Shown here: positions 6,238 to 14,548 of the stretch, one piece after another | How the letters are laid out: each line of letters begins with the position of its first letter | How positions within the stretch are numbered: position 1 is the stretch's first letter | Assembly (NCBI GenBank): GCA_041477815.1 | Contig: JBGOUV010000037.1 | Location: 1-26,809 of the forward strand | DNA length: 26,809 nt | DNA from: JBGOUV01 sp041477815 | GTDB taxonomy: Bacteria; Acidobacteriota; Terriglobia; Bryobacterales; JACQDG01 | Reading direction: 5' to 3' | The notes under the pieces: generated by a model | The model's database searches: none | Told to the model about the DNA's origin: nothing | The model's input: only the letters and a program-made list of their open reading frames with translations | Translations under genes and position numbers: made by a program

Positions 6238-7524
6238 GTGGTGCGCCTTTCCGGCGACCGCGCCGCCGCCATCGCCGCCGCGCTGGTCCGCCTGCCCTCC
6301 GTGCTGGTGTCCCGGCGGGCCACGCTGGGCGCCTTGCTCGACGAAGAGGGCCACACCATCGACCAGGTCGTGGTCACCTACTTCGCCAAACCCCGCTCCT
6401 ACACCGCCGAAGACGTAGTGGAAATCTCCTGCCACGGCGCCCCGGTTGTTTTGCACCACGCCGTGGAGCGAGCCGTCCACGCCGGCGCCCGTCCCGCCGA
6501 GCCCGGCGAATTCACTTATCGCGCCTTCCTCCACGGCCGCATCGACCTGGCCCAAGCCGAAGCCGTCCGCGACCTCATCGACGCTACCACCCTCTACCAG
6601 GCGCGCGTCGCCGCCCAGCAGGCCGGCGGCGCCGTCTCCCGCCGCCTCGCTCCGCTGAAGGCCGAGCTGATCGAGCTGATCGCCCTGCTGGAAGCCGGCA
6701 TCGACTTCGCCGAAGACGACGTCTCGATCGCTCCTGACGCCGACCTCTTCCGCCGCCTCGAGCCCCTCACCGCGGGCATCGCCACGCTGGCCGGCAGTTT
6801 CCAGTTTGGCCGCCTGGTCCACGCCGGCTTCAGCCTGGCCATCCTGGGCCGCCCCAACGTCGGCAAATCCAGCCTCTTCAACCGGTTGCTGGAGCAGGAG
6901 CGCGCCATCGTCACCGAAATCCCCGGCACCACGCGCGACCTGGTTTCGGAGACGGCCTCCATTCACGGCATCCCGGTGAAGCTCATCGATACCGCCGGCA
7001 TTCGCACTACCCAGGACCGCGTGGAGTCGCTCGGCGTCCAGAAAAGCTACGAAGCCCTGGCCGACTCCGACCTGACCCTGGTGGTTCTCGACCTGTCCCA
7101 GCCCCTCGACCCCCAAGACCACGACCTTCTCGATCGCACCGCCGCCCTGGGCAAGCGCGTGGTGGCTGCCAATAAATGCGACCTGCGCCGCCAGGCCACG
7201 CCGCCGCCGGGCGCCTGGGAGGTCTCCGCCACCACCGGCCAAGGCCTCGCCGAGCTCCGCCAGGCCATCTACACCGACGCCGTCCCCCGCCTGGGCGACG
7301 CCGAACAGTCCGGCTTCATCACCAGCCTCCGCCACGAGCGGCTGCTGCGCGAATCCCTCGACGCCCTGGCCCGCGCCCACACCGCGATCCAGGAACACGT
7401 CCCCCACGAGATGCTCCTGCTCGACCTCTACTCCGCACTGCGCGCCCTCGACGCTATCACCGGCGCCACCACGGTGGAGGACATCCTGGACCGGATATTT
7501 TCGACATTCTGCATTGGTAAATAG
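6238..7524 (+). CDS. mnmE: tRNA uridine-5-carboxymethylaminomethyl(34) synthesis GTPase MnmE
   Basis: MnmE with MnmG modifies the wobble uridine of several tRNAs using a formyl-THF-binding N-domain, a helical domain and an inserted G domain. Visible features are the G1 loop GRPNVGKSS, the switch GTTRD, DTAGI, NKCD, and the invariant C-terminal FSTFCIGK. The first canonical start is the GTG at 6238, giving 428 residues. The conserved N-terminus NPEDTIVAISTPPGRGGLGV is encoded in the same frame from about 6181, upstream of that start. No ATG, GTG or TTG precedes it. Reading back to GTA at 6169 gives 451 residues, the family norm. At 6169-6172 GTAA stands where a GTGA stop/start overlap would be expected. 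A rare start codon, a mutation or a sequence error could explain this. It is the last gene of the cluster. Confidence 0.93.
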   Translation: MVRLSGDRAAAIAAALVRLPSVLVSRRATLGALLDEEGHTIDQVVVTYFAKPRSYTAEDVVEISCHGAPVVLHHAVERAVHAGARPAEPGEFTYRAFLHGRIDLAQAEAVRDLIDATTLYQARVAAQQAGGAVSRRLAPLKAELIELIALLEAGIDFAEDDVSIAPDADLFRRLEPLTAGIATLAGSFQFGRLVHAGFSLAILGRPNVGKSSLFNRLLEQERAIVTEIPGTTRDLVSETASIHGIPVKLIDTAGIRTTQDRVESLGVQKSYEALADSDLTLVVLDLSQPLDPQDHDLLDRTAALGKRVVAANKCDLRRQATPPPGAWEVSATTGQGLAELRQAIYTDAVPRLGDAEQSGFITSLRHERLLRESLDALARAHTAIQEHVPHEMLLLDLYSALRALDAITGATTVEDILDRIFSTFCIGK

Positions 7525-7759
7525 TCTGGCGACAGATTTCGGTCCTTCGGGTTGACAGTAAGACAAGGAGCAGAAGCTGATCTGTTCGACGACACGGTCT
7601 TGCACGAAATCCGCTCCCACATGCACCACAACGATTGGGCCAGCCTGCGGCGCTACTATTCCCGCTAACAGGACCTGACGCGCCATTACCGTCGAGAATG
7701 CGGGTCTTCGATCCCGCGCGGTTCGGGGCCGGGAGGCGCCGGAAGGATATGATAGGGAA
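7525..7759. other. Intergenic stretch after mnmE with a small in-frame remnant
   Basis: Directly after the mnmE stop the same frame stays open to a TAA at 7666-7668. It includes a possible TTG-started 38-codon ORF at 7552-7668 ending HHNDWASLRRYYSR. I do not recognise it; it may be the tail of a decayed gene. A TTGACA at 7552-7557 has no -10 partner at normal spacing. No terminator hairpin was found. Confidence 0.3.
7748..7753 (+). promoter_or_regulatory. -10 box (TATGAT) of the FG-GAP protein gene
   Basis: TATGAT ends 6 nt before the ATG at 7760, so transcription would begin at or next to the start codon and the mRNA would be leaderless or nearly so. No -35 consensus is apparent. Confidence 0.4.
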
Positions 7760-9775
7760 ATGCGCCGCCTGCCCCTAACCTTCTTAATTTCTCTCCTCCC
7801 CTGTACCGGCGCCGACCTGTTCCGCGACGACTTCTCGCGTTTCCCTCCCGGGTGGCTCACCTCCCCCGTGGGCACGTTGAACGCCGCCATTCAGGAGTAT
7901 CACTACCTGCCGCATCGGGGGGTGCCGCTGGAACCCTGGTTCAACGCCATCTGCCACCTGGACGCCTGGGTCGCGGGGGACGAGGAGGGCCGGCCCTACC
8001 TGGAGCAGCACACCGTCCACCCGCAGCCACAGATCATGAATCCCATGTTCATGACCGGCGATCCGGAGTGGAGCGATTACGCCGTGGAGGTGAAAGTCAG
8101 GCCGCTCTCGTTCGCCGACCTGGCGGGGGTGGTATTCCGGTACCGGACCAACCGGCACTACTACCTATTCGCTCTGACCGGAGGGAAGCAGGCGCGGCTG
8201 GTGGTGCGGCTGCCTCTGGAAAAGACCTTTCGCATCGCCGAGTGGCGGGAACTGGCGGCGACGCCGTTTCGGTACGACACCTCGCGGTACTATGCGCTGC
8301 GGGTGGAGAATGACGGGCCGCGGATCCGCGCGTTTGTCGATGGGAAGCAGGTGCTGGAGGCTTCCGACGGGGAGCTGCTGAAAGGGAAGGCCGGGGTGAC
8401 GGCGAATATTCCCGCGCGATTCCAGGACTTCCGGGTGACGGCGTCGGACGCCGGCCAAGCGGCGATCCAGGGGCGAATCCGGAAGCGCGAGGCGGAACTG
8501 GGGGCCTTGCGGGCGGCCAACCCCCAGCCCAAGCTGTGGAAGAAGTTTGACACGCCGAAGTTTGGAGCCGGGCGCAATGTGCGCTTCGGAGATCTGGACG
8601 GCGACGGCGTCACCGACATGCTGATCGCCCAGAACATTCCGCGCGTCCGGGGGGACGCCTTCGACCACATCAGTTGCCTGACCGCGGTCACTCTGGACGG
8701 TAAGATCCTGTGGCAGTTGGGCCGGCCGGACCCGCGCAACGGTCTGGTCACCAACGACACACCGTTTCAGATTCACGACCTGGATGGGGACGGGAAGAAC
8801 GAAGTGGTGCTGGTGCGCGACTTCCAGTTGCAGGTGCTGGACGGCCGCACCGGGAAACTGCGGCGGGCGGTGTCCATGCCGGCGGCCGCGGCCGACCTTA
8901 AGGAGCGTCCCTACGAGGTGAATAGCGGCGATTCCCTCGCTTTCTTCGGGCGGAACATCCTGGTGAAGGACAGATATCAGAAATTCTGGGTATTCAACAA
9001 CGACCTCAGGCTGGTGTGGGGCGGGGAAGGGCAAACCGGACATTATCCCTACCCCTATGACGCCGACGGAGACGGGAAGCCGGAGATCCTGATCGGCTAC
9101 GCGCTGTGGGACCTGAGCGGGAAACAGCTTTGGAGCAAAGATAAGGAGCTGCGGGACCACGCCGACGGGATCATGATGGGGAACCTCTCGGGCGATCCTC
9201 GGGCCGAGCCGCGCGCCTACGCCAGTGGCAGCGACGAGGGAGTGATCCTCTTCGACCGGCGGGGAAACATCCTGAAGCATCTGCGGATCGGACACGCGCA
9301 GAGCCCGGCGGTGGCGAAGTTCCGGCCCGATCTGCCGGGACTGCAGTACATCACGGTGAACTTCTGGAGGAACTCCGGGATCGTCACCCTGCTCGACCAT
9401 GATGGGAACATTCTGGCCCAGGACGAGCCGATCCACACCGGGGCGCCGATGCTGCCGGTGAACTGGCGAGGCGACGGCCAGGAGTTCGCGCTGCTGAGCG
9501 GAAACCCGCGCGAGGGCGGCATGCTCGATGGGTACTTGCGGCGGGTGGTGATGTTCCCCGAGGACGGCCATCGGGACCTGGCCGCCAACGTCCTCAACCT
9601 CACCGGCGACGCCCGCGACGAGGTGGTGCTGTGGGACCAGGAGCGGGTGTGGATCTACACGCAGGATCGGCCATTTGCGGGGAAACGGATCTACGCCCCG
9701 GTGCGGAATCCGGACTACAACGAGTCGAACTACCGGACCAACGTGTCCCTGCCGGGGTGGTTGGAGGGCCGCTGA
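7760..9775 (+). CDS. Secreted LamG-like/FG-GAP propeller protein
   Basis: A 671-residue exported protein. Residues 1-18 (MRRLPLTFLISLLPCTGA) form a signal peptide; the Cys does not sit in a clear lipobox. Residues about 20-235 look like a concanavalin-A/LamG or DUF1080-type jelly roll. They start FRDDFSRFPPGWL and contain the strands GVVFRYRTNRHYYLFAL, YALRVENDGPRIRAFVDGKQ and GKAGVTANIPARFQDFRV, typical of carbohydrate-active secreted proteins. Residues about 260-650 form a beta propeller with Ca-binding FG-GAP/VCBS loops: DLDGDG near residue 278, DLDGDG near 340 and DADGDG near 434. It ends NESNYRTNVSLPGW, reminiscent of rhamnogalacturonan-lyase-like propellers. It may bind or cleave plant or exopolysaccharide; no catalytic residues could be assigned. 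Monocistronic. Confidence 0.75.
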   Translation: MRRLPLTFLISLLPCTGADLFRDDFSRFPPGWLTSPVGTLNAAIQEYHYLPHRGVPLEPWFNAICHLDAWVAGDEEGRPYLEQHTVHPQPQIMNPMFMTGDPEWSDYAVEVKVRPLSFADLAGVVFRYRTNRHYYLFALTGGKQARLVVRLPLEKTFRIAEWRELAATPFRYDTSRYYALRVENDGPRIRAFVDGKQVLEASDGELLKGKAGVTANIPARFQDFRVTASDAGQAAIQGRIRKREAELGALRAANPQPKLWKKFDTPKFGAGRNVRFGDLDGDGVTDMLIAQNIPRVRGDAFDHISCLTAVTLDGKILWQLGRPDPRNGLVTNDTPFQIHDLDGDGKNEVVLVRDFQLQVLDGRTGKLRRAVSMPAAAADLKERPYEVNSGDSLAFFGRNILVKDRYQKFWVFNNDLRLVWGGEGQTGHYPYPYDADGDGKPEILIGYALWDLSGKQLWSKDKELRDHADGIMMGNLSGDPRAEPRAYASGSDEGVILFDRRGNILKHLRIGHAQSPAVAKFRPDLPGLQYITVNFWRNSGIVTLLDHDGNILAQDEPIHTGAPMLPVNWRGDGQEFALLSGNPREGGMLDGYLRRVVMFPEDGHRDLAANVLNLTGDARDEVVLWDQERVWIYTQDRPFAGKRIYAPVRNPDYNESNYRTNVSLPGWLEGR

Positions 9776-9789
9776 GCGTCCCTAGACTT

Positions 9790-9803
9790 ACTACTGAAGT
9801 AAT
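9790..9803 (+). promoter_or_regulatory. BlaI-like dyad, ACTAC-N4-GTAAT
   Basis: ACTAC, spacer TGAA, GTAAT. The same half-sites with the same spacer occur on the minus strand of 20645-20658, in front of the operon that encodes a BlaI-family repressor. It lies about 215 nt upstream of the response-regulator start. BlaI/MecI repressors recognise TAC.../...GTA dyads, so this is a candidate operator. Confidence 0.4.
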
Positions 9804-9846
9804 ACGACAAGTCTGTCCGCGGTTGAATTGACATCGGAAATTCTTG

Positions 9847-9864
9847 GTCCACACTGGAGTGGAC
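9847..9864. promoter_or_regulatory. Inverted repeat GTCCAC-N6-GTGGAC
   Basis: A perfect 6-bp dyad with a 6-nt centre (ACTGGA). It starts 13 bp downstream of a TTGACA (9828-9833) and covers the place where the -10 box would be. That arrangement would suit a repressor site, but no good -10 hexamer is present, so promoter use is uncertain. Confidence 0.35.
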
Positions 9865-9878
9865 AGCGTAGTCTTCGC

Positions 9879-9896
9879 GGCCCCTGTACTGGGGCC
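9879..9896 (+). promoter_or_regulatory. Hairpin GGCCCC-N6-GGGGCC
   Basis: A perfect 6-bp all-GC stem with loop TGTACT in the leader region of the signalling operon. No U-run follows, so it is not a standard terminator. It could be a leader RNA structure or a second protein-binding dyad. Confidence 0.35.
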
Positions 9897-10019
9897 CGGG
9901 GTGCGTCATGAATCGGCCAGGAACCCCCATCCCCACGGCGCGATCGAACCTGGAGCATCTTCTCGCCCAGATGATCTCTGATGGAGAATCGGAGAGAGCG
10001 CTAGGAGCAGGAGGTCTTT

Positions 10020-10736
10020 GTGACGCAGGTGGAACAGTTCGAACCGCGCGACGGGCAACCGCAGGAAGCGGCGTCTGGCTGGCGGGAACGGGCCATTCGC
10101 ATTGCCATTGCCGAGGACCAGCCCATCATTCGCGAGGCGCTGCGAGAGCGGCTTTCGTTGGAACCGGATTTTGAGATCGTCGCCGAGGCGCGCGATGGGT
10201 ACGAAGTTCTGGACCTGCTTCCCAGGGCCGAACCTGACATTCTGCTTCTGGATTGGAGTCTGCCCGAACCCGATGGGATGGCCACGCTGCGGCGACTGCC
10301 GGCGTACCGATTGAAAACGCGCACCATCGTACTCTGTGCCTCGGATGACAAGAGCAAACACATCCAGGCGATGAGGTGCGGTGCTTCCGGTGTCTTAGTC
10401 AAACAGACCTCCATGGAGATGTTGATCAAGAGCATCCGCAAGGTTTTCAGCGGTGAGATCTGGCTCGACCGGCGAACCACCGCGGCGCTGGTCAAACGCT
10501 TTACGTCCTCCGGCAGACCGCCTGCCGCCGCTCGCCCCAGAGACTGGGTGAGCCATCGGGAGACGGATATTCTGAAGTTGGCGGGGCAAGGGCTGGAGAA
10601 CAAAGAGATTGCCGAGAAACTCCTCATCAGCGAACAAACGGTCAGAAATCACGTGCACAGTCTGTTCCGCAAGCTCGGGTTGAGCGAACGCCGGGAACTG
10701 GTCCGTTACGTTAGGCAAAGCCAGGCGCGGCTGTGA
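10020..10736 (+). CDS. NarL/FixJ-family response regulator
   Basis: A 238-residue two-domain regulator. The N-terminal receiver domain (about 27-145) begins IRIAIAEDQPIIREAL, with acidic residues E35 and D36, and has the phosphoacceptor D78 in LLLDWSLPEPDG, the T/S position in IVLCAS and K in VLVKQTS. The C-terminal LuxR-type HTH (about 175-238) reads SHRETDILKLAGQGLENKEI, then AEKLLISEQTVRNHVHSLFR, then KLGLSER, all typical of DNA-contacting GerE domains. The GTG start at 10020 is set by AGGAGG at 10009-10014, five nt upstream. The gene is first in a three-gene signalling operon; its last four bases overlap the next gene (GTGA). The partner kinase is probably the MASE1 hybrid kinase two genes downstream, an inference from position. 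Confidence 0.9.
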   Translation: MTQVEQFEPRDGQPQEAASGWRERAIRIAIAEDQPIIREALRERLSLEPDFEIVAEARDGYEVLDLLPRAEPDILLLDWSLPEPDGMATLRRLPAYRLKTRTIVLCASDDKSKHIQAMRCGASGVLVKQTSMEMLIKSIRKVFSGEIWLDRRTTAALVKRFTSSGRPPAAARPRDWVSHRETDILKLAGQGLENKEIAEKLLISEQTVRNHVHSLFRKLGLSERRELVRYVRQSQARL

Positions 10737-12412
10737 GCCCTCCCGGCGACAAGACGCGTATTCTGCTGGTCGAGGACAACCCGGACCACGCCGAGTTGCT
10801 GCGCGCTATCCTGGCCGAAGGCGAATCGCGCCGGTTCGCCGTGAGCGAGGCCGGCCGGGTCGACGAGGCGCTGGAGTATCTCATCCGGGAGGAAGTAGAC
10901 GTGGTGCTGTTGGACCTCGGCCTGCCCGACTGTGCGGGCTTCGAGGGTCTGGAGCGGGTGCATGAGATGGTGCCGGGCACGCCCATCGTGGTGTTGACCG
11001 CCATGGGTGACGAGGCGGCCGCGGTAAGGGCCTTGCGGAAGGGCGCGCAGGACTATCTATTAAAAGGCTTGGTCGATTATCCCCAGCTGGCGCGGGCCAT
11101 CCGCTACGCGATGGAGCGGCACCGTGGAATCAGAGAACTGGAGCTGGCCACGAACGAGCTGCGGGAGGCCAAGACTCGCCTGGAGGAATTGGCCCTGCTC
11201 GATCCTCTAACGGAGATTCTCAATCGACGAGGGCTGCAACAGGCCCTTTCCCGCGAGATCCGATGGGCCCGGCGGAACCACTCGGAGATGCAAGCCTTGC
11301 TTTTGGACCTGGATGATTTCAAGTGGATCAATGACACCCTGGGCCATGCGGTGGGGGACGTGGTGCTGCAGGAGATTGCCCAGAAACTGAAAGCCACCTT
11401 GCGGGCGACGGACTACCTGGCCCGGATCGGCGGGGACGAGTTCCTGATTCTGCTGCCGCAAACGCAATCCGTACACGCTCGGGACATTGCTGAAAAGGTG
11501 CGCCTCACCGTATCTGAGACACCGCTCTCGGTGTCTTCGGGAGCAGTCAAGATCACAGCCAGCCTGGGCGCGGTGAAGGTCTCGGAGAGGATCTCTTCGC
11601 TCGACCAGTTGCTGTCGGAAATGCATTACGTGCTCTATCGCAGCAAGCAGGCCGGCAAGAACCGGGTCTCCTGCGACCAGTGGGGAAAACATTCCAACGC
11701 ACCTGCGGACGGATCGGCCGGCGGCGTCCTGCAAACTCTCTTGCGGGACGACGCCTTTCGCGTCGTGAGGCAGCCGATTGTGCGCCTGGCGGATGAGCGG
11801 ATAGTGGGCTACGAGTTCTTAAGCCGCTCGTGTCACGACGTGTTCGAGGCGCCGAACGATTTCTTTCGCCTTTGTTTGGAAGCCAACATCCTGACGCCCA
11901 CAGACTTCCGCTGCTTCAAGAACTGCCTGGCGGCGGCAGCCCTCTTCCCGCCCGCCACCCGTCGCCACCTGAATCTGTTTCCTTCCACCCTGATTGCCAC
12001 GCCTCCGGGCGAGCTGCTGGATGCTTTTCCGTCCGACCGGCTCGATGGCGCTTATTGCGTCGAGATCAGCGAGCAGCAGATTATCGGTGATCCTCTGAAT
12101 CTCGCCGAACCCGTTAACGCGCTGCAACAGGCCGGTATCCTGATCGCATTCGACGATGTCGGCTACGGCCATAGCTGTCTGGAAAGCCTGACCCTGCTGG
12201 AGCCGAACATCATCAAGATTGACAAACGGTGCATAACCGGGATCTCTACGGATCCGTCGCGGATGCGATCGTTGAAACGACTCTTGAAAGTGGCAGGGGC
12301 CCTGGGCGCCCAGGTGGTGGCGGAGGGGATCGAGTCTCGTGACGACCTGGGCCTGCTGCAATGCCTGGGCGTGCAGTACGGGCAGGGATTTCTCTGGGCG
12401 AAGCCGGCTTGA
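10733..12412 (+). CDS. REC-GGDEF-EAL protein (c-di-GMP turnover)
   Basis: A 559-residue cytoplasmic protein. The receiver domain (about 5-125) has D61 in LLDLGLPDCAGF and K in YLLKGLVDYP. A short coiled helix leads to the GGDEF domain (about 160-325), with an intact GGDEF at 233-237 and an RxxD inhibitory site (RATD) five residues before it, as in c-di-GMP-inhibited cyclases. The EAL domain (about 335-559) has YEFLSR (ExLxR, E361), LNLF, VEISEQ, FDDVGYGHS in place of DDFGTGYS, IKID, VAEGIE and YGQGFLW. The metal and catalytic positions appear to be kept although the text motifs vary. It could make and/or degrade c-di-GMP under control of phosphorylation. It begins at a GTG overlapping the upstream stop; the kinase gene follows after 21 nt. 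Confidence 0.9.
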   Translation: MSPPGDKTRILLVEDNPDHAELLRAILAEGESRRFAVSEAGRVDEALEYLIREEVDVVLLDLGLPDCAGFEGLERVHEMVPGTPIVVLTAMGDEAAAVRALRKGAQDYLLKGLVDYPQLARAIRYAMERHRGIRELELATNELREAKTRLEELALLDPLTEILNRRGLQQALSREIRWARRNHSEMQALLLDLDDFKWINDTLGHAVGDVVLQEIAQKLKATLRATDYLARIGGDEFLILLPQTQSVHARDIAEKVRLTVSETPLSVSSGAVKITASLGAVKVSERISSLDQLLSEMHYVLYRSKQAGKNRVSCDQWGKHSNAPADGSAGGVLQTLLRDDAFRVVRQPIVRLADERIVGYEFLSRSCHDVFEAPNDFFRLCLEANILTPTDFRCFKNCLAAAALFPPATRRHLNLFPSTLIATPPGELLDAFPSDRLDGAYCVEISEQQIIGDPLNLAEPVNALQQAGILIAFDDVGYGHSCLESLTLLEPNIIKIDKRCITGISTDPSRMRSLKRLLKVAGALGAQVVAEGIESRDDLGLLQCLGVQYGQGFLWAKPA

Positions 12413-12433
12413 CCGTGTGACGACGCCGATTCT

Positions 12434-14548
12434 ATGCCGACCTTACGGAATGGCAGGTTCCTTTCCCATCTGGCGATCCTGGCAGTCATCGCCGCCGGCT
12501 ATTTCGTCACCGGCAAACTGGGGCTGAAGCTGGCCTATGTCCACGAGAGCGCCACCGCCGTGTGGCCGCCTGCCGGTATTGCGCTGGCGGCTTTCTTGGC
12601 GTTGGGGTATCGCTTGTGGCCGGCCATACTACTGGCCGCCTTCCTGGTCAATCTGACCACGAAGGGCTCCGTCGCTTCGTCGCTCGGCATCGCCGCCGGG
12701 AACACCCTCGAAGGATTGCTGGGGGCCTGGCTGGTGAGCCGGTTTGCCGGTGGCCGCAACGCGTTCCATCGCCCGCAGGATGTTTTTAAGTTTGCGGTCC
12801 TGGCCGGGATGCTGAGCACGACGGTCAGCGCCACCTTCGGCGTCACCAGTCTCTCTCTGGCCGGCTTCGCCGACTGGAACGCTTTTGCCGACATCTGGCT
12901 GACCTGGTGGCTGGGAGATGCGGTAGGAGCCCTGGTCGTGGCTCCGCTGCTGCTGCTTTGGACGGTGGTGCCGCGTCCTCAATGGAATCACGGACAGGCC
13001 CTGGAGGCCGCGCTCCTACTGGTGTCTCTATTGCTTACCGGTACTGTCGTATTCGGTGGAGTCTTTTATCCCAAGCATTACCTGCTCGGATCCTTGTGTG
13101 TCCCCGTGCTGCTCTGGGCGTCGTTCCGCTTCTGCCAACGAGAAGCGGCCACGGCCAGCTTTCTCATGTCGGTGATCGCAATGTGGGGCACGCTGTGCGG
13201 CTTCGGTCCTTTTGTCAGGGAGTCGAGCAACGAGTCACTCGTGCTGGTACAGGTGTACATGGGGTTGACTACCGTAATGGCGATGGCCATTGCCGCCGCC
13301 GTTTCGGAACACAAACGGGCGGAGGCAGGACGCGCCCTGCTGCTGAGTCGGGAGCAAGCCATACGGCGCGAGGCCGAAAGGGCCAATCGTCTAAAAGATG
13401 AATTCCTGGCGACGCTGTCGCACGAACTGCGCACGCCCGTGACCGCCATCCTGGGGTGGGCGCGGATGGTCCGTTTCGGCAAGCTGGACCAAGCCGGTCG
13501 TGAACGAGCCCTCGAGATAATCGAGCGCAACGCCAAGGCGCAAGTCCAGCTCATAGAGGAGATTCTGGACGTCTCCCGCATCATCGGAGGTAAGCTGCGC
13601 CTGGAGATGCAACCTGTCTCACTCCCCGACATCCTGGAGGCGGCTATGGACGCCATCCGGCCCTCTGCCGAGACCAAAGGTATTCGATTACACAAGCTGG
13701 TCGATCCCAAGGCCGGCGCGGTGCTGGGTGACCCGCAGCGCTTGGAGCAGGTGGTGCGAAATCTATTGTCCAACGCAATGAAGTTCACGCCTAAGGGTGG
13801 ACTGGTCGGGATACGACTGGAACGTCTTGGCGCCCACATCGAGATTACGGTCAGCGACACGGGCCAGGGCATCCCAGCCGACTTTCTACCTCACGTCTTC
13901 GAGCGGTTTCGCCAAGCCGACGCTTCCTTTTCGCGGGCGCATGGAGGCCTCGGTCTGGGGCTGGCCATCGTTAGGCATGTAGTGGAGCTGCACGGCGGGA
14001 CGGTCCGGGCCGAAAGCCCGGGCAAGGGACAAGGTGCGATCTTCACGGTGCGACTCCCGCCGGCTCCAGCCGGCCCGCAAGGCTCGAAGCTTGTCCAGGT
14101 CAAGACGGAGGGGACGGTGGGCGGGCTTCCTCTGCTGGAGGGTTTTCAGGTCCTGCTGGTGGAGGATGAGCCGGATGCGCGGGCCTGGTTTTCCGCCGTG
14201 CTCCGACAAAGCGGCGCCACGGTGACGGCCGCTGCATCGGCGCCCGAAGCGCTGGAAGTGCTTAAGTCGTCCCAGCCGAGCGTCCTGGTCAGTGACATTG
14301 GATTGCCGGGGGAGGACGGCTACTCCTTTATCCGCCAAGTCAAGGATCTGGCCGCGGAGCGGGGGGAGGAACCAATCCCGGCCATTGCCTTGACCGCGTA
14401 CGCGGGCGTAGAGGATCGGCTGCGCGCGCTGCAAGCCGGATACCGGTTACACTTGGCGAAGCCAATTGAGCCAGCCGAGCTGGTACTGGCGGTGGCCGGC
14501 TCAGTCCGGCCGGCCGGGAAAGGGTTGACCACTAGGTCTCAGCGCTGA
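12434..14548 (+). CDS. MASE1-domain hybrid sensor histidine kinase
   Basis: A 704-residue membrane kinase. Residues about 8-295 form a MASE1 sensor with eight or so transmembrane helices, including the family patterns LAYVHESATAVWPPAGIALA and WLTWWLGDAVGALVVAPLLL. A linker helix then leads to HisKA with H330 in the H-box LSHELRTPVTAILGW. The HATPase domain has N-box LLSNAMKFTP, G1 DTGQGIP and G2 GLGLGLAIVRHVVELHGG. A C-terminal receiver domain (about 570-695) has D621 in LVSDIGLPGEDGY and K in HLAKPIEP. MASE1 ligands are mostly unknown. A hybrid kinase with its own receiver usually needs a phosphotransfer step or acts on the separate receivers in the same operon. There is no good ribosome-binding site before the ATG, so translation may depend on the upstream gene. 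It converges on the minus-strand operon; the 200-nt gap between them holds no clear terminator. Confidence 0.92.
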   Translation: MPTLRNGRFLSHLAILAVIAAGYFVTGKLGLKLAYVHESATAVWPPAGIALAAFLALGYRLWPAILLAAFLVNLTTKGSVASSLGIAAGNTLEGLLGAWLVSRFAGGRNAFHRPQDVFKFAVLAGMLSTTVSATFGVTSLSLAGFADWNAFADIWLTWWLGDAVGALVVAPLLLLWTVVPRPQWNHGQALEAALLLVSLLLTGTVVFGGVFYPKHYLLGSLCVPVLLWASFRFCQREAATASFLMSVIAMWGTLCGFGPFVRESSNESLVLVQVYMGLTTVMAMAIAAAVSEHKRAEAGRALLLSREQAIRREAERANRLKDEFLATLSHELRTPVTAILGWARMVRFGKLDQAGRERALEIIERNAKAQVQLIEEILDVSRIIGGKLRLEMQPVSLPDILEAAMDAIRPSAETKGIRLHKLVDPKAGAVLGDPQRLEQVVRNLLSNAMKFTPKGGLVGIRLERLGAHIEITVSDTGQGIPADFLPHVFERFRQADASFSRAHGGLGLGLAIVRHVVELHGGTVRAESPGKGQGAIFTVRLPPAPAGPQGSKLVQVKTEGTVGGLPLLEGFQVLLVEDEPDARAWFSAVLRQSGATVTAAASAPEALEVLKSSQPSVLVSDIGLPGEDGYSFIRQVKDLAAERGEEPIPAIALTAYAGVEDRLRALQAGYRLHLAKPIEPAELVLAVAGSVRPAGKGLTTRSQR

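Noticed and set aside
5962..7890. 642-codon minus-strand frame across khpB and mnmE
   Set aside because: Gly/Val/Asp-rich antisense of two conserved genes; no recognisable fold.
9908..10174. Possible 88-codon gene before the response regulator
   Set aside because: It overlaps the first 155 bases of the regulator in another frame, lacks a ribosome-binding site, and becomes Gly/His/Arg repetitive after 35 residues.
12434..14548. Direct pairing of the hybrid kinase with an external phosphotransfer protein
   Set aside because: No Hpt-domain gene is visible in the window; any such partner would be speculation.
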